This document shows, piece after piece, positions 7,793-14,598 of a stretch of DNA of 34,186 nt. A program made the position numbers and the translations under genes. Source of the stretch: Candidatus Cloacimonadota bacterium (GTDB lineage: Bacteria; Cloacimonadota; Cloacimonadia; Cloacimonadales; TCS61); contig JAGGWK010000080.1 in NCBI GenBank assembly GCA_021157525.1, forward strand, positions 1 to 34,186. Direction: 5' to 3'. Each line of letters begins with the position of its first letter. Within the stretch, counting starts at the first letter, position 1. The notes beneath the pieces were generated by a model. That model did no database searches. It worked only from the letters and a program-made list of their open reading frames with translations, and was not told the DNA's origin.

Positions 7793-8236
7793 ATGGGAAC
7801 AGGACAAATGATTTTGGTGCTATTGGGTGCTATGCTTTTTTCATCCATCCTGATAACCACATACAATGGTCTGGCAGACCAGGCAGAGCTGACGTATAAC
7901 GGGCTCAATCTTTTGCAGGCCCAAAAGCTGGCAAACCGCTATCTTCAGCAGGTGGACTCCGAGATTTTGGGAAATGTGGTTTCCTATGATGACATCTACA
8001 CGACATATCACAATAACACCTCTTATATCTCAGATATGTTTAGCGGTATGACCTTTCGCACAAACATCCGGACTAATTACTGTGATGCAACCGGCGATAC
8101 CACCGCAGCTGCCGGGTCCACCGATTATATGCGTGTGGATGTGCGGATTCGTTTCACTTCAGAATCCGGTAGATCCTTGCAGGCGGGTACTTCAGATGCA
8201 CCCTTCAGCAGGGTGATAGCAAACCTGAACTTTTAG
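7793..8236 (+). CDS. Minor pilin-like protein (Met-Gly start)
   Basis: This 147-residue protein starts MGTGQMILVLLGAMLFSSIL, a single hydrophobic helix with only Met-Gly ahead of it, then a polar domain with one cysteine. The start resembles the pilin-like protein at 3999 (MGTQQ against MGTGQ). It lies 3 bases after the ATPase stop and 9 bases before a second protein of the same design, so it is probably a minor pilin or pseudopilin of this machine. No named domain is recognisable beyond the helix. Confidence 0.65.
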   Translation: MGTGQMILVLLGAMLFSSILITTYNGLADQAELTYNGLNLLQAQKLANRYLQQVDSEILGNVVSYDDIYTTYHNNTSYISDMFSGMTFRTNIRTNYCDATGDTTAAAGSTDYMRVDVRIRFTSESGRSLQAGTSDAPFSRVIANLNF

Positions 8237-8245
8237 GGAGATTAT

Positions 8246-8854
8246 ATGGGTTCAATGTTAGATGTTATTGGCGCTACGATAATCGGCGCTGTTTTCATAT
8301 TGGCCATGGTTACCGCTGTGTACAATGTGCAGGTAATCACCTACAATTCTAACATGATGCTCACCACCACCCAGATAACCGACAAGGTGATTACCGCTAT
8401 CGATTCCTTTTATGTACCAAACCTGGGCCTGGGAGTGACATCCGGTGATGCGATAAAAGAAGCGGGAGAACATAGTTTTAAATTTAAGGGGATCATCGAA
8501 GGGTCCGTGATCGATACGATATTGATCCGCAGAGAAGGTACTGCAGGAAATTATACCCTTAATATCTACAAGGAGCTCCCCGGGGGATCGCTATCCCAAC
8601 AGCTGGGACCCTTTAACCTTACCGACAGTGAAAACAATCTGAAATTCACCTATTTTAAGTATGTACTCAGCGGCGGCACCTACACAGCCACGCCAATTAC
8701 CGGGAGTGCAGACATTCCCGATATTCGATTTGTACAAATAGACCTGGATATGAAACAAAATATGGTTCGCAATGATGTCGATGCCAGAGACCTGCATAAT
8801 CACATACAAACATGGGTCTATTTTAAAAGCCTCTACATCACATTGGGGCCTTAA
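8246..8854 (+). CDS. Minor pilin-like protein (Met-Gly start)
   Basis: This 202-residue protein starts MGSMLDVIGATIIGAVFILA with a hydrophobic helix to about residue 26. Its beta-rich soluble part has no recognised domain. The ribosome site AGGGAG is at 8235-8240. The N-terminal helix lacks Glu5, as in the neighbouring pilin-like proteins. Its place between the ATPase and the larger pilin-like proteins suggests a minor pilin or pseudopilin that primes or caps the fibre; this is inference. Confidence 0.62.
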   Translation: MGSMLDVIGATIIGAVFILAMVTAVYNVQVITYNSNMMLTTTQITDKVITAIDSFYVPNLGLGVTSGDAIKEAGEHSFKFKGIIEGSVIDTILIRREGTAGNYTLNIYKELPGGSLSQQLGPFNLTDSENNLKFTYFKYVLSGGTYTATPITGSADIPDIRFVQIDLDMKQNMVRNDVDARDLHNHIQTWVYFKSLYITLGP

Positions 8855-8866
8855 TCGATAAATAGT

Positions 8867-8897
8867 TTGACACAATTCTGCTCGAACTGTTTTTTAT
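8867..8897 (+). promoter_or_regulatory. Weak candidate sigma-70 type promoter
   Basis: TTGACA at 8867-8872 is a perfect -35 element, but the best -10 choices (TTTTTT at 17 bases, TTTTAT at 19 bases) are poor. It falls in the 91-base gap before the LamG pilin-like gene, one of the longer gaps inside the cluster, so an internal promoter is conceivable. Confidence 0.25.
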
Positions 8898-8945
8898 GAG
8901 TGTAGATTTGTTCTTTTAATAGTTAAAGAAGTAAATGGAGGAAAT

Positions 8946-10640
8946 ATGGGAAAAGTCATTATTATTATGGCAGTCGTTTTTACGGTGATTTTTGCTACCG
9001 TAACGCTAACGATTAAATCCAGATCTAATGTAATTCCAGACCTTTTGACCGAAAGGATGGCATCAGATAATGCATCAAATTTAGGAGCGTATGCTTTGAA
9101 GTATGCAATATCTCGATTGAAAAAAATAGACAACTCACCTAAGGGCTCTGACCCTGGTGATATTATCGATCAGAGCACGGTGATAGCCTATGAAGGGACC
9201 TTTGAAGTTTTCTCCAATGGCTTTATCGACAACATCGTGTGGGATTTTGTGAAATCGGATGATTACTCCTATCCCGATGGAGATACCACGAAGGAACCGC
9301 AACAAAATGGCAACAATTGGGGCAAAAACCGCTATCGCTGGCGTGGTGGCTCTCATGCACTCAATACGACAATTTCACCTTTCACTTTCTCTGTGGCAAG
9401 TGTTACATCTATGTACCTCCCCGCAGCAAGAAGTGGCATTGGTACTCATGGACACAATGGCAACGGAAACAACGGCAATGGAAATGGCAATGGAAATGGA
9501 AATGGAAACAACGGAAATGGCAATGGAAACACCGGTACTGGAAACCAGGGCAATGGAAAACCCGTAGGCAATGCCGGAGGAAATTCCGGTGGAAACGGTA
9601 ACGGAAATTCCGGTGGAAACAGTTATCAACATTGCTGGGCTTGGAAATATGCCTGGGGTCAAGATGGCAATGCGCCATCAGGATCTACCGGCGCTCAGGG
9701 AGATGATTATCGCATCGTACAAATCATTGCAGACGTCAGCTGGATTACCGAGGGCAAACTGTACACTCATCAGGCTGAAGCGGTGGTAGAACTGGTTGAC
9801 GGCAATATCCAGGGAGTAATTGGTTACTGGCCCCTCGATGAAGGCTCCGGCAGCACTGTCACCGATCAATCTGACGTTGGTAATGAAGACGGTACATTGA
9901 AACATATGAAAAGCTCTGCCTGGGTTGACGGCTATGACGGAACCGCACTAAACTTCGACGGTTCAAACGATTATGTCGACCTTGGCAAAGGTGTGGATGA
10001 CGATATCAGCACTGCCTTTACCGTGGCTTCATGGGTAAAGCCAGACAGGGCGTTTCTTTTTGACTGGGGCCTGATAGCCTGCAGTTCACACCAAAACGGT
10101 AGGAAAGCAGATTGGTATTTGAGAAATTTCGTGAATGATGTGAGCTTACCAAAATGGAGCTGGGATAGAGGCTTCTTTTGGGATCCTATTGCACGCTATA
10201 CAAAATATGCCTTTGGAATACGTACCGGAAATAACAGCTACTCGGAAACCATAGTGAAAATGGATGCGTTGGCAAATCCATCCCTGGACATCTATGACTG
10301 GCATTATGTGGCAGGTACCTACAATGGAGACTACTCCAATTCTCAGGCAGAGATCACTGTTCAGGTGGTAGGCAAAGAACTTAAGAGTTCTAAGTTGGTA
10401 AGCAAAATGATCTCCCATGGCAATGATAACATCGTAGCTATTGGCGGTATCGGGCCCAATAGACGTAGGTGGTTTAGCCGTCTGCTCAACAGCCTTCGCT
10501 GCTTCGATGGTACACTGGATGAAGTACGGCTTCTAAACCGTTCGATGCCTGATGACGAGCTTGCATCAATGGCCATGACGACAGCCAGCAGCTCAGGAGG
10601 CGGGGACTCTTCATTCAAGATAGTATATTGGGATGACTAG
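8946..10640 (+). CDS. Large pilin-like protein carrying a LamG-type domain
   Basis: This 564-residue protein starts MGKVIIIMAVVFTVIFATVT, again Met-Gly plus a hydrophobic helix. The region after it (SDNASNLGAYALKYAISRL, about 40-58) resembles the following gene and recalls PilX/GspK-like minor pilins. Residues 171-226 are almost pure Gly/Asn. Residues about 291-540 form a LamG/concanavalin-like jellyroll (GYWPLDEGSG, ALNFDGSNDYVDLG, FTVASWVKP, DGTLDEVRLLNR), a fold that usually binds carbohydrate or matrix. It ends FKIVYWDD. The ribosome site GGAGG is 4 bases from the ATG. A tip adhesin displayed by the pilus is a reasonable inference; the flexible Gly/Asn linker would separate fibre and binding domain. 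The ligand is unknown. Confidence 0.75.
   Translation: MGKVIIIMAVVFTVIFATVTLTIKSRSNVIPDLLTERMASDNASNLGAYALKYAISRLKKIDNSPKGSDPGDIIDQSTVIAYEGTFEVFSNGFIDNIVWDFVKSDDYSYPDGDTTKEPQQNGNNWGKNRYRWRGGSHALNTTISPFTFSVASVTSMYLPAARSGIGTHGHNGNGNNGNGNGNGNGNGNNGNGNGNTGTGNQGNGKPVGNAGGNSGGNGNGNSGGNSYQHCWAWKYAWGQDGNAPSGSTGAQGDDYRIVQIIADVSWITEGKLYTHQAEAVVELVDGNIQGVIGYWPLDEGSGSTVTDQSDVGNEDGTLKHMKSSAWVDGYDGTALNFDGSNDYVDLGKGVDDDISTAFTVASWVKPDRAFLFDWGLIACSSHQNGRKADWYLRNFVNDVSLPKWSWDRGFFWDPIARYTKYAFGIRTGNNSYSETIVKMDALANPSLDIYDWHYVAGTYNGDYSNSQAEITVQVVGKELKSSKLVSKMISHGNDNIVAIGGIGPNRRRWFSRLLNSLRCFDGTLDEVRLLNRSMPDDELASMAMTTASSSGGGDSSFKIVYWDD
9455..9624 (+). repeat. Low-complexity GGAAAT/GGCAAT hexamer tract encoding Gly-Asn linker
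   Basis: The DNA is a run of degenerate GGAAATGGCAAT-like units without stops in several frames, encoding about 55 residues of nearly alternating Gly and Asn with a few Thr and Ser. Such tracts can change length by slippage in multiples of six bases without breaking the frame. Confidence 0.85.
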
Positions 10641-10692
10641 GTTCAATTTCGATTTTGTAGCAGATACTTCATAATATAACAGGGAGGTGAGT

Positions 10693-11577
10693 ATGGGTAA
10701 GGTAACATTGATTTTAGCTGTTTTGTTTATTACCATACTTATCTCTTTTTTTATTCACTTTTCGGAAAATCCCCCCATTGTGGCAGAACTTTCTTCAGAT
10801 AACGTTGAACGTTCCAATGCCAGGAATATCAGCAATTTTGCCCTGCAATACGGCATCCAGCAACTTCTGGATGGCAATGTAACCTTTGCCGACAGTACCC
10901 ATGGCATGATAAATGATTTCTCGTCTTTTCGATCATTGGAAGGGTATGTTGACAGTATAAAATTTTCAAACAACACAACCACTGGAACCATTACAATCGA
11001 ATCTTTCTCCCGTGTTGGCAAGTACCGGCACAGAAGCAGCGCCGAGATAGAAATCGTTCTGGGAACCGACGCTCTTTCAAACATCACAGCCGCCATCGTG
11101 ACAGGCGGCAACATCACCCTCAAAGCAAAGTCGGTTATCACCGGTGACATCCATGTAGAGACCGAGCTCAATTTTGACGAAATTCTGGGCATGACCAGGG
11201 AAAACCTCATTGCTCATGCACAAAGCATCGGAGCCTATTTTGTAAACCCGCCAAACAGCCAGGCAATGACCGACAGCCTGATGTGGGTTGATGGTAACTT
11301 CAAAATTACGAACAATTGGACAGGAAGCGGTATTCTCATTGTAGATGGCGACCTTGATGTTGCGGCACAGATGGAATTTGATGGAATCTTGATCGTTTTT
11401 GGCCATCTTAACATGGCTGCATTTTCTTCTATAACCGGGGCTGTATTCATCATCGGTGATGAAACATCTACCCTGAGTAGTCATTCTGAAATCGTCTTTG
11501 ATGCGCAAGTGGTGAGCAGTTCCTTCAGCTCACTGCCATCCAATGCTTCTTATAAAATACTCTATTGGCGAGAATAA
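10693..11577 (+). CDS. Pilin-like protein with beta-helical domain (PilX/GspK-like)
   Basis: I start this 294-residue protein at the ATG at 10693, five bases after AGGGAGG (10681-10687). The upstream in-frame GTG at 10687 lies inside that ribosome site and is unlikely. The protein then begins MGKVTLILAVLFITILISFF, matching the Met-Gly start of the other pilin-like proteins. Residues after the helix (NARNISNFALQYGIQQL) parallel the LamG protein. The C-terminal half (about 138-275) has regularly spaced short hydrophobic strands such as GSGILIVDGDLDV and FDGILIVFGHLNM, suggesting a beta-helix of the polymer-forming or PilX-C type. It ends YKILYWRE, echoing FKIVYWDD of the preceding protein. The two probably act together in the fibre. 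Confidence 0.7.
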   Translation: MGKVTLILAVLFITILISFFIHFSENPPIVAELSSDNVERSNARNISNFALQYGIQQLLDGNVTFADSTHGMINDFSSFRSLEGYVDSIKFSNNTTTGTITIESFSRVGKYRHRSSAEIEIVLGTDALSNITAAIVTGGNITLKAKSVITGDIHVETELNFDEILGMTRENLIAHAQSIGAYFVNPPNSQAMTDSLMWVDGNFKITNNWTGSGILIVDGDLDVAAQMEFDGILIVFGHLNMAAFSSITGAVFIIGDETSTLSSHSEIVFDAQVVSSSFSSLPSNASYKILYWRE

Positions 11578-11595
11578 AAGACAGGTGAAAAAACA

Positions 11596-12501
11596 ATGGA
11601 AAAAAAGCAATTAACCCCCGAAGTCAGTATGTACCAATGGTGGTCTAAAATCCGCTGGTTCATCATCTTGGTAATGTTTGCCGTTGGCATTCTGAGAGTT
11701 GGACAAATTCATCAAACCTTCCCGGTGATGGTCTTCATCTTAACCTTTGTGGGGATGGCAGTTCTCAACTTCCTTTTCCAATTGCAAATAGTAAGTTCGA
11801 ACAATTTCTTTGGAACAATACAGATTGTGTTTGATATCGTTTTTGCCACCATGGTCGTGCACCTCACCGGAGGTCTCGAAAGCTCCTTTGTGTGGATTTA
11901 TCTGCTGGCGGTTATCACCGCTGGCTTCGGTATCGAGCGTGCTGGGGGATTTATTGCAGCAATGATCAGTAGTTTCTGCCTGCTTCTGCTCATCCTGAGC
12001 TACAACTACGGTTGGCTGATTCAGGTTGATGGCCGCACCTTTAACACCGATGTCCCCACACAGACCATTTTTCTTATTTCCTATACGGGATTGTTCAACG
12101 GAATGGCTTTCATCGCAAGTTTTGTGGGTGACACAATCAAAAAGCTTGGCAGTGGCCACGATAACAGTAAGAAATCTGGCATATTAGCTGTAGAAGAACT
12201 TTCTCCAGAAGAACAGAGTGAGTTGGAAATCAAAGAAAATCTTGACGCATATCACGAGTTGGTGCAGTTAGCAACCACAATGTCGAGCCTTGATCACGAC
12301 ATAAACAATCATCTTACGGTGATTTCATTATCAACACGGCGAGTGAAAAAGGCAGCAGACGATTATCATGATGAGAAGTTACAAAAATCGAGTGTACAGA
12401 TGACGGAAGCACTCAAACGCATCCAGAATGTATTAGGCGAATTTGAGAAGCTTAAGCAACAAGAGCTGGTAGCAAAAGAACGACAGAAACGACAGGGATA
12501 G
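11596..12501 (+). CDS. PilS-like membrane sensor lacking the ATPase domain
   Basis: This 301-residue protein has about six membrane helices between 20 and 180. The segment GGLESSFVWIYLLAVITAGF (92-111) is characteristic of the PilS N-terminal domain. A cytoplasmic part with an H-box follows, MSSLDHDINNHLTVISLS, with His234 as candidate phosphoacceptor, and then a helical tail to 301. There is no HATPase domain: the frame stops where the N box should begin, and the next gene is a receiver protein, so this is not a simple frameshift. It cannot autophosphorylate by itself. It may be phosphorylated in trans by another kinase, or act as a phosphatase or scaffold. It lies 4 bases before the receiver gene and inside the pilus cluster. 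Confidence 0.75.
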   Translation: MEKKQLTPEVSMYQWWSKIRWFIILVMFAVGILRVGQIHQTFPVMVFILTFVGMAVLNFLFQLQIVSSNNFFGTIQIVFDIVFATMVVHLTGGLESSFVWIYLLAVITAGFGIERAGGFIAAMISSFCLLLLILSYNYGWLIQVDGRTFNTDVPTQTIFLISYTGLFNGMAFIASFVGDTIKKLGSGHDNSKKSGILAVEELSPEEQSELEIKENLDAYHELVQLATTMSSLDHDINNHLTVISLSTRRVKKAADDYHDEKLQKSSVQMTEALKRIQNVLGEFEKLKQQELVAKERQKRQG

Positions 12502-12504
12502 AAG

Positions 12505-13359
12505 ATGAAAAAACACATATTAGTAGTTGATGACGAACAATCAATACGAGAGGTTTGTAAGGACTTTCTCGAAGAAGAGGGCTACAAAGTATCTCTCGCG
12601 ATTGATGGCCAGGATGCTCTGGAAAAGATGGACTATGACGATTTTGACCTCTACATCTTAGATATGAACATGCCTCGCATTGGTGGCTTTGAATTGATGA
12701 AGAAAATCAAGAAGAAGCATCCCCTCGCCGTTATCGTGATACTCACCGGATATTCCAGCATTGAAGGTGCAGTGAAAGCCGTGCATGCTGGCGCTTTTGA
12801 ATATATCTCCAAACCCATAAACGCAGACGAGCTGATGGATGTAGTAAGTCGGGGCATGAAATACTCCGAAGACCTCTATGGGCCTCTGCAACAAGCCTTC
12901 GATCCCGGTACAAACACCATCACCAAAGGTGAACCAAACATTCTGCATGGTTTTTCTCCAGAAGATAAAATGGAGTTTATGGCCCTGGGGCGCCTCCAAA
13001 AATACGAGATCGGCGACATCGTTCCCCTTTCTGATGAAAAATACGGCAGCATCGGTATCCTCGAGAGCGGGGAAGTCTCAGTCTGGCTGAGCAATACCAC
13101 TGTGGATTACCTGCAAAAATGGGATTCCTGGGGTGAAGAAAACTTCATCCTGGCAAGCTCTATTGTCACGGTTTTACGTGCCGAATCCACGGTAAAAGTG
13201 CGTCATTTTACCCGTAAACAGCTATTGGACTTCTTTGCCTATAAAGGAGAAAAATTGTTCAAGCGGTTTATCATAAACCTTGTAAACGCAATCTTCCTTA
13301 AATGGCGTAAATCCGTACAACGCATCGTGATGCTGAAACTGGTCACCGGCGATAATTAG
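12505..13359 (+). CDS. Receiver-domain protein fused to a cNMP-binding-like fold
   Basis: Residues 1-120 are a complete receiver: Asp9 and Asp10 in VVDDE, phosphoacceptor Asp53 in ILDMNMP, Thr81 and Lys103. Residues about 160-270 resemble a cyclic-nucleotide-binding beta-roll plus helix (LQKYEIGDIV, GILESGEVSVW, WGEENFI). The phosphate-binding cassette keeps Gly-Glu but lacks the usual Arg-Thr-Ala, reading SSIVTVLRA, so cAMP binding is doubtful. No DNA-binding domain follows. With the sensor just upstream it forms an unusual pair for local, probably protein-protein, control of pilus activity. The PilT-like ATPase gene starts 22 bases downstream. Confidence 0.8.
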   Translation: MKKHILVVDDEQSIREVCKDFLEEEGYKVSLAIDGQDALEKMDYDDFDLYILDMNMPRIGGFELMKKIKKKHPLAVIVILTGYSSIEGAVKAVHAGAFEYISKPINADELMDVVSRGMKYSEDLYGPLQQAFDPGTNTITKGEPNILHGFSPEDKMEFMALGRLQKYEIGDIVPLSDEKYGSIGILESGEVSVWLSNTTVDYLQKWDSWGEENFILASSIVTVLRAESTVKVRHFTRKQLLDFFAYKGEKLFKRFIINLVNAIFLKWRKSVQRIVMLKLVTGDN

Positions 13360-13381
13360 AATTTGTAAAAATGAGGAGATT

Positions 13382-14593
13382 ATGAGTTTATCATTCACCC
13401 CGGAAATGCAGGTAACGCTTCCTGAATATCTCCACGGAACTGCCCGTTTTCAAAACATCAATAAACTTATATCTTTCAATGCTCACTGGAAAAAAGAAGC
13501 CTACGATCACCTTACCACTTTTTTACGCCATATGCGAGAAATCGAAGCTTCAGATATCGACATCGGTGGCCCGGGAACAAAGGGCTACATCTGGTATCGG
13601 GTGTTTGGGAAAAAGTCTCCCGACAAAACCCTCCCCCGCTATTCAGCAGACGAAGTTACGGCAATCCTACTGAGCATACTCACTGACGAACAGAAAGTAT
13701 CCCTCTTTAAAAACAAAAATGTCGATTTTTCTCTGAGCACGAAACTTGCTGAAGATGAACGGCCAAGCCGCTTTCGTGGTGACGTGTACTATGAAAATAA
13801 CAACCTCGTAGCAAACTTCCGCCGCATCAATCAAACCCTTTTTCCCATAGAAAGTATGGGGTTTCCTGAGCCGATTTTGCAGCGGATGAATATTCTCTAT
13901 GAGAAATCCGGACTGGTCCTGGTTACCGGAATTACCGGATCGGGAAAAAGTAGCACCCTGGATGCCGTGGTAAACCTCAACAACAGCTCAAGCGATTCTC
14001 ACATCGTGATCATAGGTAATCCCATCGAGTTTGTGCATGAATCAAAGCGGTGCATCGTGCGGCATCGTGAAATAGGCGAGGACGTGATAAGTTTCCAGGC
14101 CGGGGCAATCGAAGCCCTGCGCCAAGACCCTGATATCATCGTCGTTGGTGAGATGCGGGACCCGGAAACAATCGCCACCGTGCTGGAAGTTACAGACAGC
14201 GGTCATAAAGTGTTTACAACGATGCATACCAGTTCTGCCATAGACAGTATTCACAGGATCGTGGGAGAATTTCCACCCCGGGAGCAGGATCGTATCCGCT
14301 TGCGTCTGGCAGACACATTAAAAGTTTGCATCTCCCAGAAACTGGTCCCCAGTAAAGACGGAAGACGAGTGTTGGTAAAAGAGATTCTCTCGGTTACAGA
14401 ATCGGTAAAAGCAGCAATACGCAACCAGAATATTGGTGAAATCTATCAGATGTTAACCGAAGGGAAAAAATACGGGATGCTCACTCTGGAGCAAGATCTC
14501 TTCGATCATTATCGCAAAGGAACAATCACTCGAGAATCAGCATTGAACTTTGCTAACAACCGGAAGCGCATGGTGCAGCTTCTTTCATACTAG
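13382..14593 (+). CDS. pilT: PilT/PilU-like retraction ATPase
   Basis: This 403-residue protein is of PilT size and has no tetracysteine insert, separating it from PilB. Walker A is GITGSGKSS (183-191), Walker B DIIVVGEMRD (251-260) and the His box lies around TTMHTSSAID (279-288). A C-terminal helix includes GMLTLEQDLFDHY, matching PilT's GMxTxxQ-L region. The Asp box reads IIGNPIEFVHE, where PilT and PilB normally have EDPIEF; the acidic pair is replaced by Gly-Asn. The enzyme may therefore be weakened, or work in a mixed complex as PilU does. It sits between the receiver-cNMP protein and the PilM-like fusion. The RBS GAGGAG precedes the ATG. Confidence 0.88.
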   Translation: MSLSFTPEMQVTLPEYLHGTARFQNINKLISFNAHWKKEAYDHLTTFLRHMREIEASDIDIGGPGTKGYIWYRVFGKKSPDKTLPRYSADEVTAILLSILTDEQKVSLFKNKNVDFSLSTKLAEDERPSRFRGDVYYENNNLVANFRRINQTLFPIESMGFPEPILQRMNILYEKSGLVLVTGITGSGKSSTLDAVVNLNNSSSDSHIVIIGNPIEFVHESKRCIVRHREIGEDVISFQAGAIEALRQDPDIIVVGEMRDPETIATVLEVTDSGHKVFTTMHTSSAIDSIHRIVGEFPPREQDRIRLRLADTLKVCISQKLVPSKDGRRVLVKEILSVTESVKAAIRNQNIGEIYQMLTEGKKYGMLTLEQDLFDHYRKGTITRESALNFANNRKRMVQLLSY

Positions 14594-14598
14594 AAATT

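Noticed and set aside
8866-8882. Possible second sigma-54 promoter before the LamG pilin-like gene
   Set aside because: TGACAC is followed by TGCT one base too close, and the essential -24 GG is GA. It does not fit the fixed spacing.
9259-9662. Alternative-frame open stretches with Met-Glu or Trp-Lys repeats
   Set aside because: They are products of the GGAAAT/GGCAAT hexamer tract, open in several frames; the LamG protein frame explains the region.
10687-10692. GTG start giving MSMGKV for the beta-helical pilin-like protein
   Set aside because: The GTG overlaps the ribosome site itself; the ATG at 10693 has correct spacing and gives the Met-Gly start of its neighbours.
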